Shown piece after piece: positions 26,959 through 39,070 of a stretch of 64,000 bases of DNA. The stretch covers positions 770,917-834,916 of the forward strand of contig SZWC01000032.1 in the NCBI GenBank assembly GCA_023375785.1, read 5' to 3'. The first letter of the stretch is position 1. Every line of letters starts with the position of its first letter. This DNA is from Penium margaritaceum (Eukaryota > Streptophyta > Zygnematophyceae > Desmidiales > Peniaceae). The position numbers and the translations under genes were made by a program. Under the pieces are notes generated by a model. That model did not search any database. It saw only the letters and a program-made list of their open reading frames with translations, and was not told where the DNA came from.

Positions 26959-27565
26959 TGTCAGAAGAATGCAGGTACGAGAGCAGCAGTAGCAGAAGCA
27001 AGCAGAGCCATCGGAACAACCACAAGTCCGGTGCCAAAGTGACGTAAGCAAGAGCGGTCCCGAGGAGTTAGTCGTAGAGCTTGATAGAGGCCGAGGTTCA
27101 AGAGGGGACGAGGGTGACAGGATGTTCAGAGAGAGAGAGAGAGCTCATACGAAAGATGAGTGATGACTGGTTGAGGACTGAGTGAAGGAGGGAGAGTGAC
27201 AGACCAAAGAGTTGAGAGCTGTGAGAGGCTGGCGAAGGCAAGAAATGCGAAGTGCGAGCAGAGCAAAGACACGGCGCCAAAGCCGCGGAACTAAAGGGAA
27301 CAAGATGGGCATAACTGTTCTGGTTGAACTAGGGAGGGAATAAACATCCTTCTTATATACAGCAGAACAGGATAAACCGGGTATTAACGGCTTCTTTTTG
27401 CTAGCCGCACGCGTGGCGACGTGGTCATTGCTTGACTCTTGTGGAACGGTTGAGACCGACCAGCCGTTGCCGAGGAGGTTCGGTGCGGGACCTGAACCGG
27501 TAGCGAGAGCTCGGATTATCCAGGGGATGTATGAGAAGGACCTTGTCGGAGTCATATTTCTGACA
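26959..27565 (-). repeat. Element 1, 3' LTR
   Basis: 607 bp, beginning TGTCAGAAGAATGC and ending ATATTTCTGACA on the plus strand. It is a direct repeat of 29,824-30,438 with scattered differences. A TATA-like GTATATAAG lies on the minus strand at 27,352-27,360, and a GA run at 27,128-27,143. Reading frames of 60-136 residues inside it are not conserved as proteins and are not called. Confidence 0.93.
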
Positions 27566-27566
27566 G

Positions 27567-27573
27567 CCCCCTT
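27567..27573 (-). other. Element 1 polypurine tract (AAGGGGG)
   Basis: On the minus strand AAGGGGG plus one base directly precedes the TG of the 3' LTR, the standard place for plus-strand DNA priming in LTR retroelements. It lies 30 bp downstream of the gag stop. Confidence 0.8.
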
Positions 27574-27602
27574 GAGTCCGACAAGGCATAATCCCTGAGT
27601 GC

Positions 27603-27998
27603 CTATAGGGCCTCAGTGTCCAATTGTTGATGTCTGATGGGGGGATTAACCACTTGACGGAGGGAGAGGATGATCACGTTACAAAGAGTTGGGTTCCACG
27701 CTGCTGCCACAAGGGTGTGCCACATTGCTGCGACAGGTGACACTTCGTCGATGATCCTGTGGTAGACAATATGGGTGGTGTCACGTAGACACCTTTTTAT
27801 GTCCTGTAAGGTTGTCATGTAAGCTCTTGGAGGACACCCGTGGTTGTCATACACTCCTTCTAGAAAGAGGGAGAGCTGATACCCACGGATAAAATAGTGA
27901 TTTGTCTTCATTTGTATGCCACCAGACCAGTCGTGTATGTTTTCTCCCAACTGATCAAGAATCAGAATATGTGTCCAGTCGAGGACTTGGGCTGCCAT
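27603..27998 (-). CDS. Truncated copia-type Gag fragment of element 1
   Basis: A 131-residue frame beginning MAAQVLDWTH and ending just before the polypurine tract. It resembles the N-terminal half of copia Gag (the family often annotated UBN2 or DUF4219). The nucleotide-poor leader gives way to LGENIHDWSGGIQMK (residues 18-31, Trp24), which matches the usual 'L.G.NY..W...M' start. DIKRCLRDTTHIVYH (66-80) followed by AAMWHTL (90-96, Trp93) matches the conserved helix and 'A.E.W..L' motif. The rest of Gag, the zinc knuckle and all of Pol are missing. The start was chosen at the Met that begins the recognisable domain. The frame stays open about 650 bp further upstream, but there it is low-complexity Ser/Pro/Leu sequence. 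Such a protein would form capsid, if it is made at all. The Gag assignment rests on motif resemblance only. Confidence 0.55.
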   Translation of the reverse strand: MAAQVLDWTHILILDQLGENIHDWSGGIQMKTNHYFIRGYQLSLFLEGVYDNHGCPPRAYMTTLQDIKRCLRDTTHIVYHRIIDEVSPVAAMWHTLVAAAWNPTLCNVIILSLRQVVNPPIRHQQLDTEAL

Positions 27999-29811
27999 AC
28001 TAATTTGTCGTTGTGGGTGCGTGGCAGTTGTTGGTGTCTGCTCACCAGCGTAGCGCAGCAGGTTCACCCTATTGAAGATGGAGCCGCGCTTGGAGAAGAA
28101 GGGAGAGAGAGGGTGGAAGAGAAGTGCTGCAGAAGGTTTGGCGTGAGTGCAGGGCATTGACGGGTGCGACCAGGCAGATTGGATTACCGAGTAGAGGAGA
28201 TGAGAGAGGATACTGAGAAGGAGGATGTGGGAGAGTAGGAGGATGCTGTAGAGGAGGAAGATGCTTGTTGGAGTGAGCGCAGGGGTGGAACGGTGTGCGC
28301 TGGGGATGTTGCGGTGTTGGTGCAGGTCGTAGCGAGGCTGGCATTGCGACCGGGCGGGTCCGTGTGCCGAGCAAATGATGAGACTGGTGCAACCGGGAGG
28401 AGGCGGAGATGACTGATGAACGAGTGGATGCAGGGACGAAACCACGTGCGCTCCTGGAATAGAGCTGGTAGAATGCGGCAAGGGGAAGGCAGGTGCCAAC
28501 ACGCCACGAGAAATCTGCTGCCGGCATGGGTGCAGGCTGCTGCGAAGCAGGCAGCGAGCTCGTGCAGGTCCTTGTGCTGGCCACAGATGCGAATGATGAT
28601 CAAGCGGAAGCTGGTGAAAGAGGAGTGGGCGCAGAGACAGAACCACGTGCGCTGCGGAAGATTTCGGCGTGGGCGCACGTCGTCACGAAGCGGGCGATGC
28701 GACCCGGCGGATCCTTGTGCCGACCAGACGATACAGAAGCAAGATCTGAAGTAGCTGAGGGCTGAGTGGGTACAGGGGCAGAACCACATGCGTGGATGAA
28801 GGTTGATGAAGAAGGCGATGCGGAAAATGCTGCTGACAATGAACCTGTGAGGAGCCGAAAGGAGATGAGGTGAGACGAGCTGTTGATGAAGCTGAAGAGG
28901 CAGGCAAAGAGCGACGCAAGGAAGGCAGATGAGGCTGAGGTAAGAAAGAAGGCTGGAGTGAGGATGATGAGGAGGACCGAGAGTAGCAGACGAGGATGAA
29001 GATTGATTGACAATGCTCAATGAGAAAGGGGGAAGTGAGACAGACAGAGGACGGCAAGATGAGAGACGGCGCGGCAGAGAGGAATAGCGAGACAACCTCT
29101 ACCTCTGCTTTCAGGCTAGTGACGGCTTGTTCCCCATTTGGCCCTCGGCGGGCAGGAAGATTGGCGGTGTCTGACATACTGACAACTAGAGGAAGTTGGT
29201 TGCAGCAGAGAGAGTCATGCGGCGAGCAGAGATTCCAGTCTGCTGGTGTCAGGAGAGCGATGACTTGTTCCCTAGTTGGTTCGCAATAGGAGCAGGAAGA
29301 CTAAAGGTGTCCGATGTCCTAACGGCGGGAGTTGCACTGCTGCTGCTGACGCTACGAGAAGGCGGTGCGAGGATGCGGTACGGCACAACGAGTGCAAAAA
29401 GGCTGATGTCGATGGAGTACATGGCACAAATGAGGCCGATGAAGGAAAAGGAGAAAGTCGGAGGTGTTTGCAAGGTTGACGGGACGAGGGGAAGCAGGTA
29501 ACGAGCGGCAGGAAGCTTCCAGGAAGTTGACAGAAGGCGGCGGCTGTGGAGTTGCTTGCAGCTGTTGTTTCACGACAAGTCACCAATTGGTTGCCACGGT
29601 CGCAGAATGGGTATAGGGCTTCCTTATAATGACGAGGTGTTGCTTTAGCGTGAAGAGCGCTTCAAGCGGTGCTGTTGATGTCAGCTACTGATGAAGCGAG
29701 GAGGCCCAAAGTGGCGGTGACGGCGGTGGAGGGGTGAAAATTCAAGAAGGGACGCAATGGTGGCGGCGGAGCGATGACTCGGTCACGAGGCACCTGGTGA
29801 TGTTGCCGGAT
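27999..29811 (-). other. Element 1 leader, pyrimidine-rich in the sense strand, no gene recognised
   Basis: About 1.8 kb between primer site and gag. The plus strand is very rich in G and A, so several overlapping frames on the minus strand lack stops (up to 303 residues). They are Ser/Pro/Leu/His-rich and mutually overlapping, and match no family I know. A motif close to GCAGRGACRGAACCACGTGC recurs at 28,431, 28,631 and 28,771 (plus-strand coordinates). It is also found in the leader of the second element. I treat the region as an untranslated leader. Confidence 0.65.
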
Positions 29812-29823
29812 GCTCTGATACCA
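29812..29823 (-). other. Element 1 primer binding site, initiator tRNA-Met type
   Basis: On the minus strand TGGTATCAGAGC begins directly at the inner edge of the 5' LTR. This is the sequence complementary to the 3' end of plant initiator tRNA-Met that most Ty1/copia elements use to start minus-strand DNA. It fixes both the element's orientation and the LTR boundary. Confidence 0.92.
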
Positions 29824-30438
29824 TGTCAAAAGAATGTAGGCACAAGATCGGCCGTAGCAGAAGCAAGTAGAGGCATCGGAACAACCACAAGTCTGGCACC
29901 AAAGTGACGTAAGAGAGAGCGGTCCCGATGAGTTAGTCGCAGAGCTTGATAGAGGCCGAGGGTCACAAGGAGACGAGGCAGACCGGATGTTGAGAGAGAG
30001 AGAGAGCTCGGACGAAAGGCGAGTGATCACTGATTGAGGACTGAGCGAAGGAGCGAGAGTGACGGACCAAAGAGTTGAGAGTTGTGAGAGGCTGGCGAAG
30101 GCCAAAAATGCGAATTGCGAGCAGAGCGAAGACAAGGCGGCAAAACCTAGGAACCAAGGGAACAGGATGGGCATAACTGTTATGGTTCAACTAGGGAGGG
30201 AATAAACGTCCTCCTTATATATAGCAGAACAGGAAAAAATGGGTATAAACGGCTTCTTTTCGCTAGCCGCATGCGTGGCGACGTGGTCGCTTATCAGGGG
30301 CGACATGACTCAGGTGGAACGGTCAAGACCGACCAGCCATTGCCGAGAAGGTTTGGTGCGGGACATGAGCCGATAACGAGAGCTCCGATTATCCAAGGGA
30401 TATATGAGAAGGACCTTGTTAGAGTCATATTTCTGACA
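29824..30438 (-). repeat. Element 1, 5' LTR
   Basis: 615 bp, beginning TGTCAAAAGAATG and ending ATATTTCTGACA on the plus strand. It is a direct repeat of the 3' LTR. As the upstream LTR of a minus-strand element it would hold the promoter. It differs from its partner by many substitutions and small indels, for example an extra ~10 bp around 30,290-30,310. Confidence 0.93.
30213..30224 (-). promoter_or_regulatory. TATA-like box in element 1 5' LTR
   Basis: On the minus strand CTATATATAAGG. It lies in the LTR on the 5' side of the leader, where the Pol II promoter of a copia LTR is expected. The 3' LTR has GTATATAAG at the same place. Activity is inferred only. Confidence 0.5.
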
Positions 30439-30443
30439 GCTAT
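30439..30443. repeat. Target-site duplication GCTAT, right copy
   Basis: Second copy of the 5-bp duplication. Satellite continues with TGCGTGCAATGCCTTG. Confidence 0.93.
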
Positions 30444-30850
30444 TGCGTGCAATGCCTTGAAAAATTTGGCATGTGTCACCGACCATGACCACAAATGTAT
30501 CCAAGTGACTTTTACTTCTATTGATCATAACACGAGTCACCCACGGTCGGAGTGTCCAATCGTAGTGCAGATGTACTAGGCATGATCTTGCAGGTACAAG
30601 CAAGGTATAATACTAGTGGCTCGGTGGGGCTATTGTGCGAAATGCCTTGAGAAAGTTGGCATGTGCCACTGACCATGACCACAAAGTGTACCAAGTGACT
30701 TTAACTTCTATGATTCGTAACACGAGGCAGCCACGATCAGAGTGCTCAATTACAATGCACATCTAATATGCATGACCTTGCAGGTATAAACAAGGTAAAA
30801 ACCCGGTGGCTTTGCACGGATATTGTGCGCAATGCCTTGCCAAAGTTTGC

Positions 30851-31230
30851 ATGTGCCACTGACCATGACCACAACGTTTACCAAGTACACTAAACGGCTA
30901 TGAATCATAACACGAGTCAGCCACGGTCAGAGTGTCCGATCACAGTGCAGATATACTGGGCATGACTTTGCAAGTATGAACAAGGTAGAATACTGGTGGC
31001 TCGGTGTGGCTATTGTGCGCAATACCTTGACAAAGTTGGCATGTGCCACTGACCATGACCACAACGTTTACCAAGTACACTAAACGGCTATGAATCATAA
31101 CACGAGTCAGCCACGGTCAGAGTGTCCGATCACAGTGCAGATATACTGGGCATGACTTTGCAAGTATGAACAAGGTAGAATACTGGTGGCTCGGTGTGGC
31201 TATTGTGCGCAATACCTTGACAAAGTTGGC
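30851..31230 (-). repeat. Two identical 190-bp monomers in tandem
   Basis: 30,851-31,040 and 31,041-31,230 are identical by eye apart from at most one or two bases near the end. They share private variants CCAAGTACACTAAACG, GTGTCCGATCACAG and GACTTTGCAAGTATGAAC. Either recent duplication of a single unit or an assembly error. Confidence 0.88.
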
Positions 31231-32109
31231 ATGTGCCACCGACCATGACCACAAATGTATCCAAGTGACTTCTATTGATCATAACACGAGTCAGCCACAG
31301 TGAGAGTGTCCAATCACAGTGGAGCTGTACGAGGCATGATATTGCAGGTACAAAAAAAGGTAGAATACTGGTGGCTCGGTGTGGCTATTGTGCGCAATGC
31401 CTTGACAACGTTGGCATTTGCCACTGACCATGACCACAAAGTTTACCAAGTGACTTTATCTTCTACGACTCGTAACACGAGTCAGCCATGGTCAACAATA
31501 CCCAATCAGAGTGCACATATAATATGCATGACCTTGCCGGTATAAACAAGGTTGAAATCCGGTGGCTTGGCACAGCTATTGTGCGCAGTGCCTTGACAAA
31601 GTTGGCATGTGCCACTTACCATGACCACAAAGTTTACCAGGTACCAGAAACGGCTGTGAATCTTAACATGAGTCAGCCACGGTCAGAGTGTCCAATCACA
31701 TTGCAGATGTACTGGGCATGACCTTGCAAGTATAAACAAGGTAGAATACTGGTGGCTCGGTGTTTTATTTTGCACAATCCCTTGCCAAAGTTTGCACGTG
31801 CCACTGACCATGACCACGAATATATCCAAGTGACGTTTACTTCTATTGATCATAACACGAGTCAGCCACGGTCAGAGTGTCCAATCACAGTGCAAATGTA
31901 CTAGGCATGATCTTGTAGGTACAAAAAGGTATAATACTGGTGGCTCGGTGTGGCTATTGTGCGCAATGTCTTGACAATGTTGGCATGTGCCACTGACCAT
32001 GACCACAATGTTTACCATGTGTCTTTAACTTGTACGAATTGTAACACGAGTCAGCCACAGTCAGAGTGGACAATCACAGTGAAAATATACTAGGCATGAT
32101 CTTGCAGGT

Positions 32110-35100
32110 GCAAAAAAGGTAGAATACTGGTGGCTTGGTGTGGCTATTGTGCGCAATGCCTTGAAAAAATTGGCATGTGCCAGTGACCATGACCACAGAG
32201 TTTACCAAGTGACTTTAACTTGTACGAATCGTAACACGAGTCAGCTACAGTCACAGTGCCCACTCACAGTGCACATCTAACATGCATGACCTTGCAGGTA
32301 TAAAGAAGGTAAAAGACCGGTGGCTTGGCACGGCAATTTTACGACATGCATTGACAATGTTGGCATGTGCCACTGACCATGACGACAAAGGTTATCAATT
32401 ACCTTAAATGGATATGAATCATAACACGAGTCAGCCACGTTCAGAGTGTCCAATCACAGTGTAGATATACTGGGCATGACCTTGCAGGTATAAACAAGAT
32501 AGAATACTGGTGGCTCGGTGTGGCTATTCTGTGCAATGCCTTATCAAAGTTGGCATGTGCCACTGACCATGACCACAAATGTATCCAAGTGACTTTTACT
32601 TCTATTGATCGTAACATGAGTCAGCCACGGTCAGAACGCCCAATCAGAGTGCACATCTAATATGCATAAACTTGTAGGTATAAACAAGGTAAAAGACCGG
32701 TGGCTTGGTACGGCTATTATGCGCAATGCCTTTAAAAAATTGGCATGTGTCACTGACCAGGACCACAATGTTTGCCAGGTGACTTTAACTTCTACGAATC
32801 GTAAGATAAGTCAGCCACGGTCAGAGTGCCCAATCACAGTGCACAACTAGTATGCATGACCTTGCAGATATAAACAAGGTAACAACCGGTGTCTTGGTAC
32901 GGCTATTGTACACAATGCCTTGCCAAAGTTGGCATGTGCCATTGACCATGACCAGAAATGTATCCAAGTGACTTTTACTTCCATTGATCATAACACGAGT
33001 TAGCCACGGTCAGAGTGTCCAATCACACTGCAGATGTACTAGGAATGATCTTGCAGGTACAAACACGGTAGAATACTGGTGGCTTGGTGTGGCTATTGTA
33101 CGCAATGCCTTGACAAAGTTGGCATGTGCCACTGACTATGACCACAAATATATCCAAATGACTTTTACTTCTATAAATCATAACACAAGTCAGCCACGGT
33201 CAGAGTGTCCAATCACAGTGCAGATGTATTAGGCATGATGTTGGACGTGCAAACAAGGTAGACTACTGGTGGCTCGGTGTGGCTATTGTGCGCAATGCCT
33301 TGACAAGGTTGGCATGTGCCACTGACCACGACCACAAAGTTTACCAAGTGAATTTAACTTCTACAAATCGTAACACGATTCAGCCACAGTCAGAGTGCCC
33401 AATCGCAGTTCGTATGTACTAGGCATGACCTTGTAGGTATAAACAAGGTAAAACACCGGTGGCTTGGCACAGATACTGACCATGACCTCAAATTTTACCA
33501 AGTACCTTAAACGGCTATGAATCATTACACGCGTCAGCCACGGTCACAATGTCCAGTCATAGTGGAGATATACTTGGTATGACCTTGCAGGTACAAACAA
33601 GGGTGAATATTGGTGGCTCGGCGTGGCTATTGTGCGCAATGCCTCGACAAAGTTGGCATGTGCCACTGACCATGACCACAAATGTATCCAACTGACTTTT
33701 ACTTATATTTATCATAACACGAGTCAGCCACGGTCAGAGTGTCCAATTATAGTGCAGATGTACTAGGCATGATCTTTCAGGTTCAAACAAGGTAGAATGC
33801 TGGTGGCTCGGTGTGGCTATTGTGTGCAATGCCTTGACAAAGTTGGCATGTGCCACTGACCATGACCACAAATATATCCAAGTGACTTTTACTTCAATTG
33901 ATCATAACACGAGTCAGACACGGTCAGAGTGTCCAATCACAGTGCAGATGTACTAGGCATAATCTTACAGGTACAAAAAAGGTAGAATACTGATGGCTTG
34001 GTGTGACTATTGTGCGCAATGCCTTGACAAAGATGGCGTGTGCCACTGACCATGACCACAAGTGTATCCAAGTGACTTTTTCTTCTATTGATCATTACAC
34101 AAGTCAGCCACGGTCAGAGTGTCCAATCACAGTGTATATGTACTAGGCATGATCTTACAGGTGCAAACAAGGTAGAATACGTATGGCTCGGTGTATTTAT
34201 TGTGCGCAATGCCTTGACAAAGCTGGCATGTGCCACTGACCATGACCATAAAATGTACCAAGTGACTTTAACTTCTACGAATCGTAACACGAGTCATCCA
34301 CGGTCAGAGTACCCAATCACAGTGCACATATAATATGCATGACCTTGCTGGTATAAACAAGGTTAAAAACCGGTGGCTTGGCATGGCTAACGTGAGCAAT
34401 GCCTTGACAAAGTTGGCATGTGCCAGTGACCATGACCATGACGTTTACCAAGTACCTTAAATGACTATGAATCATAACAAAAGTCAGCCACGGTTAGAGT
34501 GTCCAATCACAGTGCAGATGTACTAGGCATGATCTTGCAGGTACAGACAAGGTAGAATACTGGTGGCTCGGTGAGGCTATTGTGCGCAATGACTTGACAC
34601 AGTTGGCATCTGCCACTGACCATGACCACAAATGTATCCAAGTCACTTTTACTTCTATTGATCATAACACGAGTCAGCCACGTTCAGAGTATCCAATCAA
34701 TGTGCAAATGTGCTAGGCATGATATTGCAGGTACAAAAAGGTAGAATACTGGCGGCTTGGTGTGGCTATTGTGCACAATGCCTTGACAAAGTTGGCATGT
34801 GCCACTGACGATGACCACAAATGTATCCAAGTGAAATTTACTTCTATTTATCATAACACAAGTCAGCCATGGTCAGAGTGTCCAATAACAGTGCAGATGT
34901 ATTAGGCATTATCTTGCAGGTGCAAACAAGGTAGAATACTGGTGGCTCGGTGTGGCTATTGTGCGCAATGCCTTGACAACGTTGGCATGTGCCACTGACC
35001 ACGACCACAAAGTTTACCAAGTGACTATAGCTTCTACGAATCGTAACACGATTCAGCCACAGTCAGTGTGCCCAATCACAATTCATGTGTACTAGGCATG

Positions 35101-35680
35101 ACCTTGTAGGTAAAAAAAAGGTAAAACACCGGTGGCTTGGCACGGCTACTGTTCGCAATGCCTTGACAAAGTTGGCATGTGCCACTGACCATGATCTCAA
35201 AGTTTACCACATACCTTAAACGGCTATGAATCATAACACGTGTTAGCCACGGTCAGAGTGTTCAAGCACTGTGCAGATATACTGGGTATGACCTTGCAGG
35301 TACAAACAAGGTAGAATACTGGTGGCTCGGTGTGGCTATTGTGTGCAATGCCTCGACAAAGTTGGCATGTGCCACTGACCATGACCACAAATGTATCCAA
35401 CTGACTTTAACTTTTATTGATCATAACACGAGTCAGCCACGGTTAGAGTGTCCAATTACAGTGCAGATGTACTAGGCATGATCTTGCATGTTCAAACAAG
35501 GTAGAATGCTGGTGGCTCGGTGTGGATATTGTGTGCAATGCCTTGACAAAGTTGGCATGTGCCACTGACCATGACCACAAATATATCCAAGTGACTTTTA
35601 TTTCTATTGATCATAACACGAGTCAGTTACGGTCAGAGTGTCCAATCCCTGTGCGATGTACTAGGCATGATCTTGCAGGT
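32110..35680 (-). repeat. 3.57-kb higher-order segment, copy 1
   Basis: About 19 monomers whose private variants recur in order in the next segment at an offset of 3,571-3,572 bp (32,271 to 35,842; 32,984 to 36,556). The diagnostic markers are CGGCAATTTTACGACATGC, CCACAGAGTTTACC, and a monomer lacking about 40 bp (GGCACAGATACTGACC at 33,466). After about 34,000 the offset drops to 3,383 bp because copy 2 lacks one monomer. In one 215-bp sample the copies differ at about 2% of positions. Confidence 0.88.
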
Positions 35681-38600
35681 GCAAACAAGGTAGAATACCG
35701 GTGGCTCGGTGTGGCTATTGTGCGCAATGCCTTGAAAAAAGTTGGCATGTGCCAGTGACCATGACCACAGAGTTTACCAAGTGACTTTAACTTTCATGAA
35801 TCGTAACACAAGTCAGCCACAGTCAGAGTGCCCAATCACAGTGCACATCTAACATGCATGACCTTGCAGGTATAAACAAGGTAAAAGACCGATGGCTTGG
35901 CACGGCAATTGTACGACATGCCTTGACAAAGTTGGCATGTGCCACTGACCATGACGACAAAGGTTATCAATTACCTTAAATGGCTATGAATCATAACACG
36001 AGTCAGCCACGTTCAGAGTGTCCAATCACAGTGTAGATATACTGGGCATGACCTTGCAGGTATAAACAAGATAGAATACTGGTGGCTCGGTGTGGCTATT
36101 CTGTGCAATGCCTTATCAAAGTTGGCATGTGCCACTGACCATGACCACAAATGTATCCAAGTGACTTTTACTTCTATTGATCGTAACACGAGTCAGCCAC
36201 GGTCAGAACGCCCAATCACAGTGGGTATCTAATATGCATAAACTTTTAGGTATAAACAAGGTAAAATACCGGTGTCTTGGTACGGCTATAATGCGCAATG
36301 CCTTGAAAAATTTGGCATGTGTCACTGACCAGGACCACAAAGTTTGCCAAGTGACTTTAACTTCTACGCATCGTAAGATGAGTCAGCCACGGTCAGAGTG
36401 CCCAATCACAGTGCACATCTAGTATGCATGACCTTGCAGATATAAACAAGGTAACAACCGGTGTCTTGGTACGGCTATTGTGCACAATGCCTTGCCAAAG
36501 TTGGCATGTGCCATTGACCATGACCAGAAATGTATCCAAGTGACTTTTACTTCCATTGATCATAACACGAGTTAGCCACGGTCAGAGTGTCCAATCACAC
36601 TGCAGATGTACTAGGAATGATCTTGCAGGTACAAACATGGTAGAATACTGGTGGCTTGGTGTGGCTATTGTGCGCAATGCCTTGACAAAGTTGGCATGTG
36701 CCACTGACTATGACCACAAATATATCCAAATGACTTTTACTTATATTGATCATAACACAAGTCAGCCACGGTCAGAGTGTCCAATCACAGTGCAGATGTA
36801 TTAGGCATGATGTTGCAGGTGCAAACAAGGTAGACTACTGGTGGCTTGGTGTGGCTATTGTGCGCAATGCCTTGACAAGGTTGGCATGTGCCACTGACCA
36901 CGACCACAAAGTTTATCAAGTGAATTTAACTTCTACAAATCGTAACACGATTCAGCCACAGTCAGAGTGCCCAATCGTAGTTCATATGTACTAGGCATGA
37001 CCTTGTAGGTATACACAAGGCAAAACACCGGTGGCTTGGCACAGATACTGACCATGGCCTCAAATTTTACCAAGTACCTTAAACGGCTATGAATCATTAC
37101 ACGCGTCAGCCACGGTCACAGTGTCCAGTCACAGTGCAGATATACTGGGTATGACCTTGCAGGTACAAACAAGGGTGAATATTGGTGGCTCGGCGTGGCT
37201 ATTGTGCGGAATGCCTCGACAAAGTTGGCATGTGCCACTGACCATGACCACAAATGTATCCAGCTGACTTTTACTTCTATTTATCATAACACGAGTCAGC
37301 CATGGTCAGGGTGTCCAATTATAGTGCAGATGTACTAGGCATGATCTTGCAGGGTCAAACAAGGTAGATTGCTGGTGGCTCGGTGTGGCTATTGTGTGCA
37401 ATGCCTTGACAAAGTTGGCATGTGCCACTGACCATGACCACAAATATATCCAAGTGACTTTTACTTCTATTCATCATATCACGAGTCAGACACAGTCAGA
37501 GTGTCCAATCACAATGCAGATGTACTAGGCATAATCTTACAGGTACAGAAAAGGTAGAATACTGGTGGCTCGGTGTGGCTATTGTGTGTAATGCCTTGAC
37601 AAAGCTGGCATGTGCCACTGACCATGACCATAAAATGTACCAAGTGACTTTAACTTATAGGAATCGTAACACGAGTCAGCCACGGTCAGAGTACCCAATC
37701 ATAGTGCACATCTAATATGCATGACCTTGCTGGTATAAACAAGGTTAAAAACCAGTGGCTTGGCATGGCTAATGTGAGCAATGCCTTGACAAAGTTGGCA
37801 TGTGCCACTGACCATGACCACGACATTTACCAAGTACCTTAAATGACTATGAATCATAACACAAGTCAGCCACGGTTAGAGTGTCCAATCACAGTGCAGA
37901 TGTACTAGGCATGATCTTGCAGGTACACACAAGGTAGAATACTGGTGGCTCGGTGAGGCTATTGTGCGCAATGACTTGACACAGTTGGCATCTGCCACTG
38001 ACCATGACCACAAATGTATCCAAGTTACTTTTACTTCTATTGAACATAACACGAGTCACCCACAGTCAGAGTATCCAATGATAGTGCAAATGTGCTAGGC
38101 ATGATATTGCAGGTACAAAAAAGGTAGAATACTGGTGGCTTGGTGTGGCTATTGTGCGCAATGCCTTGACAAAGTTGGCATGTGCCACTAATGATGACCA
38201 CAAATGTATCCAAGTGAAATTTACTTTTATTGATCATAACACAGGTCAGCCACAGTCAGAGTGTCAAATAACAGTGCAGATGTATTAGTCATGATCTTGC
38301 AGGTGCAAACAAGGTAGAATACTGGTGGCTCGGTGTAACTATTGTGCGCAATGCCTTGACAACGTTGGCATGTGCCACTGACCACGACCACAAAGTTTAC
38401 CAAGTGACTATAACTTATACGAATCGTAACACAATTCAGCCATAGTTAGAGTGCCTAATCACAGTTCATGTGTACTAGGCATGACCTTGTAGGTATAAAC
38501 AAGGTAAAACACCGGTGGCTTGGCACGGCTACTGTGCGCAATGCCTTGACAAAGTTGGCATGTGCCACTGACCATGATCTCAAAGTTTACCAAATACCTT

Positions 38601-39070
38601 AAACGGCTATGAATCATAATACGTGTTAGCCACAGTTAGAGTGTCCAAGCAAAGTGCATATATACTGGGTATGACCTTGCAGGTACAAACAAGGTAGAAT
38701 ACTGGTGGCTCGGTGTAGCTATTGTGTGCAATGCCTCGACAAAGTTGGCATGTGCCACTGACCATGACCACAAATGTATCCAACTGAGTTTAACTTCTAT
38801 TGATCATAACACGAGTCAGCCACGGTCAGAGTGTCCAATTACAGTGCAGATGTACTAGGCATGATCTTGCATGTTCAAACAAGGTAGAATGCTGGTGGCT
38901 CGGTGTGGATATTGTGTGCAATGCCTTGACAAAGTTGGCATGTACCACTGACCATGACCACAAATATATCCAATAGACTTTTATTTCTATTGATCATAAC
39001 ACGAGTCAGCCACGGTCAGAGTGTCCAATCCTTGTGCGATGTACTAGGCATTATCTTGTAGGTACAAACA
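35681..39070 (-). repeat. 3.57-kb higher-order segment, copy 2 (one monomer shorter)
   Basis: Partner of 32,110-35,680. It repeats the ~40-bp deletion at 37,038 and ends with the variant TGTGCGATGTACTAGGCAT at about 39,032, which also ends copy 1 at about 35,650. It lacks the monomer corresponding to about 33,960-34,150. Edges are approximate because the exchange took place between similar monomers. Confidence 0.88.

Larger units (their letters stand above)
26959..30438 (-). mobile_element. Complete non-autonomous Ty1/copia-type LTR retrotransposon (element 1)
   Basis: A 3,480-bp element inserted into minus-oriented satellite, with 5-bp target duplications and TG...CA LTRs of 615 bp (5', 29,824-30,438) and 607 bp (3', 26,959-27,565). 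On the minus strand the order is 5' LTR, initiator tRNA-Met primer site, ~1.8-kb leader, a short gag-like frame (27,603-27,998), polypurine tract, 3' LTR. Protease, integrase, reverse transcriptase and RNase H are all absent, so it must have moved using enzymes supplied in trans. By eye the LTRs differ at roughly 10-15% of positions, so the insertion is old. The solo LTR at 6,682 belongs to the same or a sister family. Confidence 0.93.

Noticed and set aside
28069-29586. Long overlapping minus-strand frames (up to 303 residues), and plus-strand frames over the same stretch, in the leader of element 1
   Set aside because: Open only because the DNA is strongly purine/pyrimidine biased. The frames overlap each other, are Ser/Pro/Leu-rich and match no family.
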